64,000 bases of DNA from Pseudoruegeria sp. SK021 (GTDB lineage Bacteria; Pseudomonadota; Alphaproteobacteria; Rhodobacterales; Rhodobacteraceae): assembly GCF_002119405.1 (NCBI RefSeq), contig NZ_MTBG01000007.1, forward strand, positions 1-64,000. The letters run 5' to 3'. The notes beneath the pieces are model-generated. The model saw nothing but the letters and a program-made list of their open reading frames with translations, had not been told where the DNA came from and made no database searches. Numbering within the stretch: position 1 is the first letter of the stretch; the number at the start of each line of letters is the position of its first letter. The translations under genes were made by a program, and so were the position numbers. Positions 55,136-63,270 of the stretch are shown here, one piece after another.

Positions 55136-56440
55136 TTAGCCCAGCAGTTCGACAAGCGCGCCGGCAAGCGCCGCCAGCGCCAAAACAACGGGCAGTGACC
55201 AGCGTTGGCGCAGAAGGGCAAACCCCGCCAGAACCGCCAAACCTGCGGCGACCGGATCAAAGCTGGTGAGATGGGGTAAGGCGATTTGAATTGGCCCAAG
55301 GGTCGTTGTCTCGACGGTGCCAAAGAATACATGTAAGGCAAACCAGATCGACAAATTCAGGATGACGCCAACCACAGCGGCGGTGATGGCCGACAGCGCG
55401 CCGGACAAGCGTGGCCGTGTGGCAATCCATTCGACATAAGGCGCGCCGGCAAAGATCCATAAAAAACACGGCACGAACGTCACCCAAAGGGCGATCGCGC
55501 CCGCCAACAGCGCCAGACCAGTGCCGCCCTGCTGAACACCTGACAGCATCGCGACGAACTGGGTGACAAGGATCAGCGGGCCGGGGGTGGTTTCCGCAAG
55601 ACCGAGACCGTCCATCATTTGTGCGGTGGAAATCCAGCCCAGATCGGTGACGACGCGCTGGGTCATATAGGCCAACACCGAATAAGCGCCGCCAAAAGTC
55701 ACGACGGCCAGTTTGGAAAAGAACAGTGCCAGTTCTGTCAGGAAAGTGGCACCCGACGCCCATAGCAGCGCGACCGGAGCCAGCCACAAGCCACCCCAGA
55801 TCGCCACCGTCCGCAGGGTGCGCGGCGATGCCAGATCCGGCGGCGGCAGGGTGGCCGCCGGGGCGCGCCAGTACCCATAGGCGCCAGCCGCCAGAATGAT
55901 CAGCGGAAACGGCAAGTTCAGGGCAAAGATGCCCACAAAAGACAGGCCGGCAATGACCCAGCGATCCGTTGATTTCAAGGCGCGCTGGCTGACTTTCAAA
56001 AGCGCCTGCAATACGATGATGACCACCGTTGCCTTGATGCCCAAGAACATTGCCGCTGCAAGTGGCACCGCGCCGTACCACGCATAACAGAGCGAAACCA
56101 ATGCCATGACCGCCGCGCCGGGCAAGACGAACAGCAACCCGCCGATCAATCCGCCAAGGGTGCCGCGCAGCCGCCATCCGGCATAGGTGACCAGTTGCAT
56201 CGCTTCGGGGCCGGGCAGCAGCATGCAAAACGACAGCGCCCCGAGGTATTGGTCCTCGGTCAGCCAGCGCCGCTCCTCGACCAGTTCGCGATGCATCACC
56301 GCAATTTGCGCGGCAGGTCCGCCGAACGACAGCAGGCCGATACGGAGAAACACCCGCACCAACTCGCGCAAAGGAATGATGGATGTGTCCGGCGCGGCCT
56401 TTGGTTGGGGCGGCGGGTTGGTCGTCGCATGGGCGGCCAT
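55136..56440 (-). CDS. chrA: chromate efflux transporter, two CHR domains
   Basis: A 434-residue CHR-family membrane protein with two homologous halves (about 25-205 and 235-430). 'FLRIGLLSFGGPAAQIAVMHRE' and 'LPGPEAMQL' mark the first half, 'VVTFGGAYSVLAYMTQ' and 'TTPGPLILVTQFVAML' the second. ChrA exports chromate; sulfate-related roles are also possible. ATG 56440 has AAAGAGA upstream. The 187 bp beyond the start hold nothing before ssrA. Confidence 0.9.
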   Translation of the reverse strand: MAAHATTNPPPQPKAAPDTSIIPLRELVRVFLRIGLLSFGGPAAQIAVMHRELVEERRWLTEDQYLGALSFCMLLPGPEAMQLVTYAGWRLRGTLGGLIGGLLFVLPGAAVMALVSLCYAWYGAVPLAAAMFLGIKATVVIIVLQALLKVSQRALKSTDRWVIAGLSFVGIFALNLPFPLIILAAGAYGYWRAPAATLPPPDLASPRTLRTVAIWGGLWLAPVALLWASGATFLTELALFFSKLAVVTFGGAYSVLAYMTQRVVTDLGWISTAQMMDGLGLAETTPGPLILVTQFVAMLSGVQQGGTGLALLAGAIALWVTFVPCFLWIFAGAPYVEWIATRPRLSGALSAITAAVVGVILNLSIWFALHVFFGTVETTTLGPIQIALPHLTSFDPVAAGLAVLAGFALLRQRWSLPVVLALAALAGALVELLG

Positions 56441-56627
56441 CAGGGTCTCTTTCCCGGGATCAAGGGGATGTGCGGGCCTGTTAAAGACAGGGTCGATGCG
56501 GCACCGACCCCGCAGGGTCGACCGCAGCCCCAGATGGCAAGTCCGGCCCATGTCTGTCAACACGCCATCTTGTGACAAGTTGACGACACGGCAAACCGGC
56601 CGTTCGATTGAATGAAGATGTGGGTGT

Positions 56628-56938
56628 AAGTGCAGGTTTCTGTTGCCAGGTACCTGCGAACCCCGCCTTACCCTGCTAGGGGCAAGGACTTAAGATTTGA
56701 TATTGCGCACAGCTTACGCTGCGAGCGCCATCGGAGCTTTGTTGTCATTTGCAACTAGCTTTAACGGACCGATAACGGTGGTTCCTCACCGGGCAAAAGC
56801 AAACCCCTTTAGACGTTCGTCGATCCTGTTTCGACCCCATGGCCCCAAATGAAGGGCGTTTGGTGGAGTCGCCGGGTACCGCCCCCGGGTCCGAGCCGCT
56901 TATTACGAGCGCGTTTATCACCATAGTTCCGAAGAACA
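56628..56938 (-). ncRNA. ssrA: transfer-messenger RNA, circularly permuted two-piece form
   Basis: tmRNA rescues stalled ribosomes and tags the unfinished protein. On the minus strand the acceptor piece comes first: T arm CCGGG-GGCGGTA-CCCGG (56888-56872), then CGACTCC-ACCA ending at 56861. A 22-nt spacer follows, and the coding piece begins GGGGTCG at 56838. GGGGTCG pairs fully with CGACTCC and has a G-U at the third pair, the alanine identity mark. The tag frame is 56752-56714, encoding ANDNKAPMALAA plus stop. A hairpin GCAGGT / ACCTGC (56657-56632) lies near the 3' end. Outer ends are approximate. Confidence 0.92.
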
Positions 56939-56943
56939 ATTCA

Positions 56944-56972
56944 GATTTAGGGTGGCGTGCCGGCATTTGCAA
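56944..56972 (-). promoter_or_regulatory. candidate ssrA promoter
   Basis: TTGCAA (56972-56967) and TAAATC (56949-56944) with 17-bp spacing on the minus strand, placing a start near 56937, just before the acceptor piece of ssrA. Confidence 0.4.
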
Positions 56973-57033
56973 TCCCCTTCGATGCAAAGATGCGGCTTTA
57001 AAGCTCTTGCATGCCGCCTAAAATGCTTTCAAC

Positions 57034-57048
57034 TTAGAACCATTCCAA
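57034..57048. promoter_or_regulatory. Irr/ICE-box-like site before mbfA
   Basis: TTAGAA-CCA-TTCCAA, an imperfect dyad (one mismatch) that resembles the iron control element TTTAGAA-N3-TTCTAAA bound by Irr in alphaproteobacteria. It ends 15 bp before the mbfA ATG. mbfA is an Irr target in Agrobacterium and Bradyrhizobium. Confidence 0.5.
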
Positions 57049-57063
57049 ATTGATGGAGCGCCC

Positions 57064-58041
57064 ATGCTGTCCTATTTCTCGTCCCGCCGACGGTTTGCGG
57101 ATCTCAGTGAACAAGAGGTTCTGGCCCTTGCGATTTCGTCCGAAGAAGACGACGCCCGGATTTACCGCAGTTTTGCGGCTCGGCTTAGGGCGGACTATGC
57201 GGCGACTGCGGCTATCTTCGATGGCATGGCCGCCGAGGAAGAGGGCCACAATCAGCGCCTGATCAAACTGCATCAGCAGCGGTTTGGCGACACCATTCCC
57301 TTGATCCGGCGCGAACATGTGGCGGGGTATTACGCCCGCAAGCCGATCTGGTTGCTCGACAAGCTGTCATTGGATGATATTCGCGGACAAGCCGAAGGGA
57401 TGGAGCAGGAAGCCCAGCGTTTTTATGAACTTGCGGCGCGACGCTCAAGTGATGCCAACACCCGTGCGCTGTTGAACGAGTTGGCCGCGGCCGAGGCTCA
57501 ACATGAAAACATCGCTGCCGATCTGGCCGCAACGCACTTGCCTGACGACGCCCGTAGCCATGAGGACCAAACCCGACATCGCAAGTTTGTTCTGACATGG
57601 GTGCAGCCGGGGCTGGCGGGCTTGATGGACGGGTCAGTGTCGACGCTTGCGCCGATTTTCGCGGCGGCTTTCGCGACTCAAGACACCTTTCAGACCTTTC
57701 AGGTCGGCCTTGCGGCGTCGATTGGTGCGGGCATTTCTATGGGCTTCACCGAGGCCGCGTCCGATGACGGCCAACTGTCAGGGCGGGGATCCGCGTTGAA
57801 GCGGGGGATCGCGTCAGGGGTCATGACGACCATCGGTGGCCTCGGTCACGCGCTTCCTTATCTCATTCCACACTTCTGGACCGCAACCACCATCGCCGGG
57901 ATCGTCGTGTTCGTCGAACTTTGGGCCATCGCATGGATCCAGAGCCGATATATGGACACGCCGTTTTTCCGGGCGTCGCTGCAAGTGGTGATCGGAGGCG
58001 CGCTAGTTCTGGCCGCTGGTGTCTTGATCGGTAGCGGATAA
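57064..58041 (+). CDS. mbfA: membrane-bound ferritin-like iron exporter MbfA
   Basis: A 325-residue fusion of a ferritin-like four-helix domain and a VIT1/CCC1 membrane domain. The first part (about 1-155) shows the carboxylate ligands in 'ISSEEDDARIY', 'AAEEEGHNQRL', 'EQEAQRFYEL' and 'AAAEAQHENIA'. The second (about 175-325) has 'GLMDGSVSTLAPIFAAA' and several helices. MbfA exports iron and protects against peroxide stress. GGAG precedes the ATG, with an ICE-like site immediately upstream. Divergent from ssrA. Confidence 0.9.
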   Translation: MLSYFSSRRRFADLSEQEVLALAISSEEDDARIYRSFAARLRADYAATAAIFDGMAAEEEGHNQRLIKLHQQRFGDTIPLIRREHVAGYYARKPIWLLDKLSLDDIRGQAEGMEQEAQRFYELAARRSSDANTRALLNELAAAEAQHENIAADLAATHLPDDARSHEDQTRHRKFVLTWVQPGLAGLMDGSVSTLAPIFAAAFATQDTFQTFQVGLAASIGAGISMGFTEAASDDGQLSGRGSALKRGIASGVMTTIGGLGHALPYLIPHFWTATTIAGIVVFVELWAIAWIQSRYMDTPFFRASLQVVIGGALVLAAGVLIGSG

Positions 58042-58061
58042 CGCCCCGGTCAGCGGGGCGT
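58041..58061. other. stem-loop between convergent mbfA and binding-protein genes
   Basis: ACGCCCC / GGGGCGT, 7-bp perfect arms with a 7-nt loop, starting at the last base of the mbfA stop. There is no clear T run on either strand, so its terminator role is uncertain. Confidence 0.5.
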
Positions 58062-58082
58062 CACCTGTTTGAAGTCAATTGG

Positions 58083-59138
58083 TTAGAAGCCGGCTTTAAT
58101 GCGTTCGAAATCCGCAATCATCTTTTCGCGGATGGCGTTGTCCATGGGCAGTTGCGCAAGGATCGGCACGGAGATCGGGTTCAGTCCGGCTTCTTCCAGA
58201 CGCATCGGATCGATGTCCGCCATGGCGTCTGTATTCGCGCTCGCATAGCCCAGTTCTTGCAGCATGTGGTCGGCAACGGACGGCTGCAGAAAACTCTCGA
58301 CGAAGACGTTCGCCTTTTCTTCGCTGCCCGGGCCGTCCTTCAAGTTGACGTAACCACAGAACCACAGTGACGAGCCTTCGACGGGCTCGCGCTCAAAGGC
58401 GACGGGGAAATCCTCGGCCTTCAACATCGCTGGGGTTTCATTCCACGACCACGACACCAGAATTTCGCCGGTGGCCATCAGTTGGGCCAATTCCGCCCCA
58501 TCGGTCCAATAAGCGCGCACGTTTTCATGAACTTGCCGCAACCACGCGCTTGCGGCCTCGACATCGTCTGGGGTGGCCGTGGTCCAGTCGGTCACACCAT
58601 TGGCAAGAAAGGCCAAGGCGTAGATATCATCGACATTGTCGGGCAAAGACATCCGCCCGGCATATTTTGGATCCTGAAAGACCTGCAAGGTTTGGACATC
58701 CGCCTCGGGCACTTCGGCGCTGTTATAGGCGATCCCGGTTGCGCCAAGGTCGGTGGGGATGAAATAAACCCCGCTGTCATCAGCGAAAATCGGGTTGGTC
58801 CGATAGACTTCGGCAACTGTTCCATAGCTGGGGATCAAGGACAGATCAAAGGGTTCGATCAGGTCTGCCGCACGCCATTTCGAGATGGATTGCGTACAGG
58901 GATGCGCCACATCGGCGCGAAAGCCCGAACGTAGCTTTTGAAAGGCCTCTTCTTCGTCACCAAAGAACGTATAGGTCGGGTGTACCCCGTAAGTCTCACC
59001 GTAAAGGGTTGAAAATCCGTCCGTTTCAAAGGCGGACCAGTCAAAGATCAAAAGCTCGGAATCGGCGGCCAGAAGCGGGCCGGACAGGCCCAGCACGACA
59101 GCGGTGCTGCAGAGGAAACGGGTGGAAAATGACGCCAT
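58083..59138 (-). CDS. extracellular solute-binding protein, PotD-like
   Basis: A 351-residue periplasmic binding protein with a Sec signal peptide (about 1-24, ending 'PLLAA'). The fold follows polyamine-binding proteins: 'ELLIFDWSAFETDGF' at the start, 'QKLRSGFRADVAHPC', 'YFIPTDLGATGIAYNS' and 'MATGEILVSWSWNE' in the hinge and ligand regions. It is solitary here. A polyamine-type permease/ATPase set without a binding protein lies at 26.7-29.5 kb and could be its partner. GGAGAGA precedes the ATG at 59138. Confidence 0.87.
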   Translation of the reverse strand: MASFSTRFLCSTAVVLGLSGPLLAADSELLIFDWSAFETDGFSTLYGETYGVHPTYTFFGDEEEAFQKLRSGFRADVAHPCTQSISKWRAADLIEPFDLSLIPSYGTVAEVYRTNPIFADDSGVYFIPTDLGATGIAYNSAEVPEADVQTLQVFQDPKYAGRMSLPDNVDDIYALAFLANGVTDWTTATPDDVEAASAWLRQVHENVRAYWTDGAELAQLMATGEILVSWSWNETPAMLKAEDFPVAFEREPVEGSSLWFCGYVNLKDGPGSEEKANVFVESFLQPSVADHMLQELGYASANTDAMADIDPMRLEEAGLNPISVPILAQLPMDNAIREKMIADFERIKAGF

Positions 59139-59378
59139 GAAATCTCTCCGGATGTGAAGGCGTCCGAATCTATAGGGGCAGGGTTGCCTTGCGGGAAGCG
59201 AAAACTCTTCGCTCAGGACAACTTCTGTGCCTTTCGCCTCAACACCCTTTAAAACGCCCGTAAAATGGGCCAACTGTAGTCTCAGAACTTGGCCGGACCT
59301 GCGACAGGACTGCGGCTGGCACCAAACCGTTCGACGGTCGGGTCCGTGGATCCGCTTGATGGACCAATCCAGGCGTCG

Positions 59379-59392
59379 GTGTGACGTCACAC
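59379..59392. promoter_or_regulatory. 14-bp perfect palindrome in the acuI leader
   Basis: GTGTGACGTCACAC directly abuts the acuI Shine-Dalgarno AGGAGG (59393-59398). A perfect palindrome at this place is a plausible repressor operator. I cannot name the regulator. Confidence 0.55.
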
Positions 59393-59404
59393 AGGAGGAC
59401 ACCA

Positions 59405-60394
59405 ATGTTCAGGGCATTACTGGTCGAAAAATCCGACAGCGGCGACACCACAGCATCGGTGCAATCCCTGTCCGAAGATCGTTTGCCTGCGGGCGAGGTG
59501 ACCGTTGCCGTCGAATATTCCACGGTCAATTACAAAGACGGCTTGTGTATCGGTCCGGGTGGCGGGTTGGTGCGGACCTATCCGCATGTGCCCGGAATTG
59601 ACTTCGCCGGGACGGTCGAGACGTCGGATGATCCGCGCTACAGCCCCGGTGACAAGGTGGTGCAGACGGGGTGGCGCGTTGGCGAGGCGCATTGGGGGGG
59701 CTATGCCGAAAAGGCCCGGGTCAAGGCCGACTGGTTGGTGCCATTGCCCGAGGGGCTGAGCACAGCGCAAGCCATGGCCGTGGGCACCGCCGGGTTTACT
59801 GCGATGTTGGCGGTGATGGCTTTAGAAGATCACGGGTTGAAGCCGGGGACCGGTCCGGTGCTGGTCACTGGGGCCTCTGGTGGCGTCGGCTCGGTTGCGA
59901 CCGCCATTCTGGCCAATCTTGGGTATGAGGTGGCAGCGGTGACAGGGCGGCCAGAGGGCGGCGATTATCTGCGCGGCCTTGGCACCAGCCAAATCATTCC
60001 GCGCGCTGATCTGGCCGACACCATCAAACGCCCGTTGGAAAGTGAAACGTGGTCAGGCTGCATTGATGCGGTGGGCGGCGCGATGCTGGCTCGGATCCTT
60101 GGACAGATGAAATATGGGGCGTCGGTGGCGGCGGTGGGTCTGGCCGGCGGCACCGCGCTGCCTGCAACCGTAATCCCGTTCCTGCTGCGCGGCGTTAACT
60201 TGCTGGGGATCGACAGCGTGATGAAACCCTATCCTGATCGCCTGCGGGCTTGGCAACGGGTGGCGGCTGATCTGCCGATGGACAAGCTTGAGGCGATGGT
60301 TCAGCCCGCAACCTTGGCCGATCTGCCGCAACTTGGCGCTGATATCCTGAAGGGCCAGGTGCAAGGGCGCGTGGTCGTTGATGTCCGGAAATGA
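59405..60394 (+). CDS. acuI: acrylyl-CoA reductase AcuI (MDR family)
   Basis: A 329-residue medium-chain dehydrogenase/reductase without the structural zinc loop. 'STVNYKDGLCI', 'HVPGIDFAGTVE' and the NADPH-binding 'VTGASGGVGSVA' fit the AcuI/YhdH group, which reduces acrylyl-CoA to propionyl-CoA and detoxifies acrylate from DMSP breakdown in Roseobacter relatives. ATG 59405 follows AGGAGG. No ddd or dmd gene is adjacent, and an AcuR-type regulator is not next to it. Confidence 0.88.
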   Translation: MFRALLVEKSDSGDTTASVQSLSEDRLPAGEVTVAVEYSTVNYKDGLCIGPGGGLVRTYPHVPGIDFAGTVETSDDPRYSPGDKVVQTGWRVGEAHWGGYAEKARVKADWLVPLPEGLSTAQAMAVGTAGFTAMLAVMALEDHGLKPGTGPVLVTGASGGVGSVATAILANLGYEVAAVTGRPEGGDYLRGLGTSQIIPRADLADTIKRPLESETWSGCIDAVGGAMLARILGQMKYGASVAAVGLAGGTALPATVIPFLLRGVNLLGIDSVMKPYPDRLRAWQRVAADLPMDKLEAMVQPATLADLPQLGADILKGQVQGRVVVDVRK

Positions 60395-60445
60395 GTTGCG
60401 ATCCGGACATGGTCCCCGTGTGCTGGGTCCCGGTGCGCTGGTGCC

Positions 60446-61888
60446 ATGATGGCTGATCGGGCGCCGGTAATTTGGTGGGTGCGCCGCGATCTGCGGTTGG
60501 CCGATAACCCGGCGCTGACGGCGGCTGTGGCCACAGGTCGGCCAGTGATCCCGGTGTTTGTGCTGGATGCGGAAACCGAGGACCTTGGCGCGGCGCCCCG
60601 CTGGCGTCTGGGGCTGGGGCTTGACGTCTTTGCCACGACACTCAACGATCATGGAAGCGGTTTGGTCCTGCGACGCGGCGTGGCGTTGGACTGTTTGCGC
60701 GCACTCATCGCCGAGACCGGGGCAAAGGCGGTCTATTGGTCGCGTCTGGTTGATCCTGCCGCAATCGCCCGTGACACGGCGGTGAAAACCGCGCTGACCG
60801 CCGAGGGCGTCGAGGCGCGCAGCTTTTCCGGCCATTTGTTGTTTGATCCGTGGACGGTCGCCACCAAGACCGGCGGCTATTACCGCGTCTTCACCCCCTA
60901 TTGGCGCAACGTCCGCGACCGGCCAGTGGCCGAGCCGCAACCGGCACCGTGCAGATGGCCCAGCCCAGAGCGTTGGCCTGCCTCGGACGATTTGAACGCG
61001 TGGCAGTTGGGTGCTGGCATGCATCGCGGCGCCGCAATCGTTGCCCGTCATGCCCGCCCCGGCGCGGAGGCCGCTCAAGACCGGCTCGACACGTTCCTTG
61101 AGACACGGGTCGCCACCTATGCGCAAGACCGCGACCGGCCCGCTTTGGATGGGACCTCTGGCCTCAGTGAGCATTTAACCTATGGCGAGATCAGCCCCGC
61201 CACCTGTTGGCACGCAGCCCGCCGTGCCCTTTATGACGGCGTGCCCGGGACCGAGACTTTCCTTCGGGAACTGGCATGGCGCGACTTCGCCCACCATCTG
61301 GCCTATCACACGCCGCATCTGATCACCGGCAATTGGAAACCCGACTGGGACGGCTTCCCGTGGACAACCGATGCCAGCGATCCGGCGATCCGGGCGTGGC
61401 AGCAGGGCCGCACCGGCATTCCGTTCGTCGATGCCGGGATGCGCGAACTCTATGTGACCGGCACGATGCATAATCGGGCCAGAATGATCACCGCCTCATA
61501 TTTGACCAAGCATCTTCTGGCACATTGGAAGATCGGGCAGGCGTGGTTTGCCGCATGTCTGATCGACTGGGACCCAGCCTCGAACGCCATGGGGTGGCAA
61601 TGGGTGGCCGGATCGGGGCCCGATGCCTCGCCCTATTTCCGGATCTTCAATCCGGTGACCCAATTGGACAAGTTCGATCCCAAGGGCGGCTATGCCGACC
61701 GCTGGATCGCCGAAGGCCGGTCCCAGCCCGCACCCGAGGCGCTGTCCTACTTTGAGGCCATTCCTCAGTCATGGGGGATGTCGCCCACCGATCCCTATCC
61801 TGATCCGGTCATCAGCCTGAAAGACGGGCGGGATCGGGCGCTGGAGGCCTATGCGGGCCGGAAAACCGACGCGTCCGACGATCTGTGA
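60446..61888 (+). CDS. phrB: deoxyribodipyrimidine photolyase
   Basis: A 480-residue cryptochrome/photolyase family protein that repairs UV dimers in DNA with light. The antenna-binding N-terminal Rossmann domain starts 'VIWWVRRDLRLADNPAL', and the FAD domain has 'FLRELAWRDFAHHLAYH', 'TGIPFVDAGMREL', 'MHNRARMITASYLTKHL' and 'WDPASNAMGWQWVAGSGPDA', typical of class I CPD photolyases. Length is normal. It precedes the cyclopropane synthase family gene on the same strand. Confidence 0.93.
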   Translation: MMADRAPVIWWVRRDLRLADNPALTAAVATGRPVIPVFVLDAETEDLGAAPRWRLGLGLDVFATTLNDHGSGLVLRRGVALDCLRALIAETGAKAVYWSRLVDPAAIARDTAVKTALTAEGVEARSFSGHLLFDPWTVATKTGGYYRVFTPYWRNVRDRPVAEPQPAPCRWPSPERWPASDDLNAWQLGAGMHRGAAIVARHARPGAEAAQDRLDTFLETRVATYAQDRDRPALDGTSGLSEHLTYGEISPATCWHAARRALYDGVPGTETFLRELAWRDFAHHLAYHTPHLITGNWKPDWDGFPWTTDASDPAIRAWQQGRTGIPFVDAGMRELYVTGTMHNRARMITASYLTKHLLAHWKIGQAWFAACLIDWDPASNAMGWQWVAGSGPDASPYFRIFNPVTQLDKFDPKGGYADRWIAEGRSQPAPEALSYFEAIPQSWGMSPTDPYPDPVISLKDGRDRALEAYAGRKTDASDDL

Positions 61889-61944
61889 TCTTGCCAACTG
61901 GGCCGCGCGCCTCACATTGTTGACCGAACCCTATCGGAGCGCCC

Positions 61945-63171
61945 ATGACCTCGTCTATGCCCCCCCTGACCAGTGTTGCCGGCCAAGCTGATCTGCCTCG
62001 TTATTTCGCCGCGGTTTTCAGCCAAGCCGCTGCCATGCAAAATGGCCGTCTCGAAGTGATCTTGCCTGATGGTCGCCGCTTTCGGATCGAAGGATCGCAG
62101 CCCGGGCCGGTGGCGGAAGTGACCGTGCACAATCCCGATCTGTTCGCACGGCTGCTTCGTGACGGCGATCTCGGCTTTTCCGAGGCCTATATGGATGGTT
62201 GGTGGTCGACCCCAGACCTGCAAGCCTTTATGGATATGATCCACTCTGAGAACGACGCAATGCTGTCGGGCTTTCCCGGCATTGCGCTGGTGCGCGCGGT
62301 CGAACGGGTGCGGTTCTGGCTGGCGCGCAATACCCGCAGTCAGGCCCGGCGCAACATCGCCCAACACTATGATCTCGGAAACGATTTCTACGGGGCATGG
62401 CTGGACGAGACGATGACCTATTCTTCGGCGCTGTTTCAGACGGGACAGGAAAGCCTCGAGGCGGCGCAAACCGCGAAATATGCATCGCTCGTGGATCGGA
62501 TGGGGGCGAATCCCGGCGATCATGTGCTTGAAATTGGCTGCGGCTGGGGTGGATTTGCCGAATATGCGGCCCGCGAACGAGGGCTCACGGTCACCGCGTT
62601 GACCATCAGTGCGGCGCAACATGACTATGCCCGGGCGCGTATCGCCGCAGCGGGCCTGTCAGATCGGGTGGAGATTAAGCTTCAGGATTATCGCGACGAA
62701 CGCGGGCAATATGACGGCATCGCCTCGATCGAAATGTTCGAGGCCGTGGGCGAGCGCTTTTGGCCGGTCTATTTTCAGACCCTGCGCCGCAACTTGAAAC
62801 CTGACCGCGCGGCCACCCTTCAGGTCATCACGGTCGAAGATAGGCGCTTTAAGACATACAGAAAACAAATTGATTTTATTCAAAAATATATTTTTCCCGG
62901 TGGGTTTCTTCCCAGCCCATCGGTGCTGCAAGCGCAGATTGAACACGCCGGGCTTCTGTTGGACGGTTCGATCGAATTTGGCCCGAGCTACAGCCAAACC
63001 CTGCGCCGTTGGAGTGATCGGTTCAACAGTCGCTGGGATGATCTGGCCCAGATCGGCTTTGACGAGCGGTTTCGGCGAATGTGGACCTACTATCTGACCT
63101 CCTGCGCTGCCGCGTTTGAAAGCGGCGTCTGTGATGTGACGCAAATTACCATGCGTGCACCTTCCCGCTGA
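61945..63171 (+). CDS. cyclopropane-fatty-acyl-phospholipid synthase family methyltransferase
   Basis: A 408-residue SAM-dependent enzyme of the CFA synthase family, which methylenates unsaturated acyl chains of membrane lipids. 'GDLGFSEAYMDGWW' lies in the N-terminal lipid-binding part, 'QHYDLGNDFYGAWLDETMTYSSALF' precedes the SAM motif 'VLEIGCGWGGFAEYAA', and 'QVITVEDRRF' and 'YIFPGGFLPS' are active-site blocks. GGAG lies before the ATG. Some family members do other methylations, so activity is inferred. Confidence 0.9.
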   Translation: MTSSMPPLTSVAGQADLPRYFAAVFSQAAAMQNGRLEVILPDGRRFRIEGSQPGPVAEVTVHNPDLFARLLRDGDLGFSEAYMDGWWSTPDLQAFMDMIHSENDAMLSGFPGIALVRAVERVRFWLARNTRSQARRNIAQHYDLGNDFYGAWLDETMTYSSALFQTGQESLEAAQTAKYASLVDRMGANPGDHVLEIGCGWGGFAEYAARERGLTVTALTISAAQHDYARARIAAAGLSDRVEIKLQDYRDERGQYDGIASIEMFEAVGERFWPVYFQTLRRNLKPDRAATLQVITVEDRRFKTYRKQIDFIQKYIFPGGFLPSPSVLQAQIEHAGLLLDGSIEFGPSYSQTLRRWSDRFNSRWDDLAQIGFDERFRRMWTYYLTSCAAAFESGVCDVTQITMRAPSR

Positions 63172-63270
63172 ACCGGTAGGCCAACGCCGCCTGCAACCAT
63201 CTGTCAACTGGACGCCGCTGCGCCCGTGCCACAGAGGGGGCGCTGTGCCGTTTTTGACTGGAGTGCAGCG

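Noticed and set aside
56745-57021. Open frames of 80 codons (minus) and 60 codons (plus) upstream of mbfA
   Set aside because: Both overlap the acceptor and coding pieces of the ssrA RNA gene and have no family resemblance.
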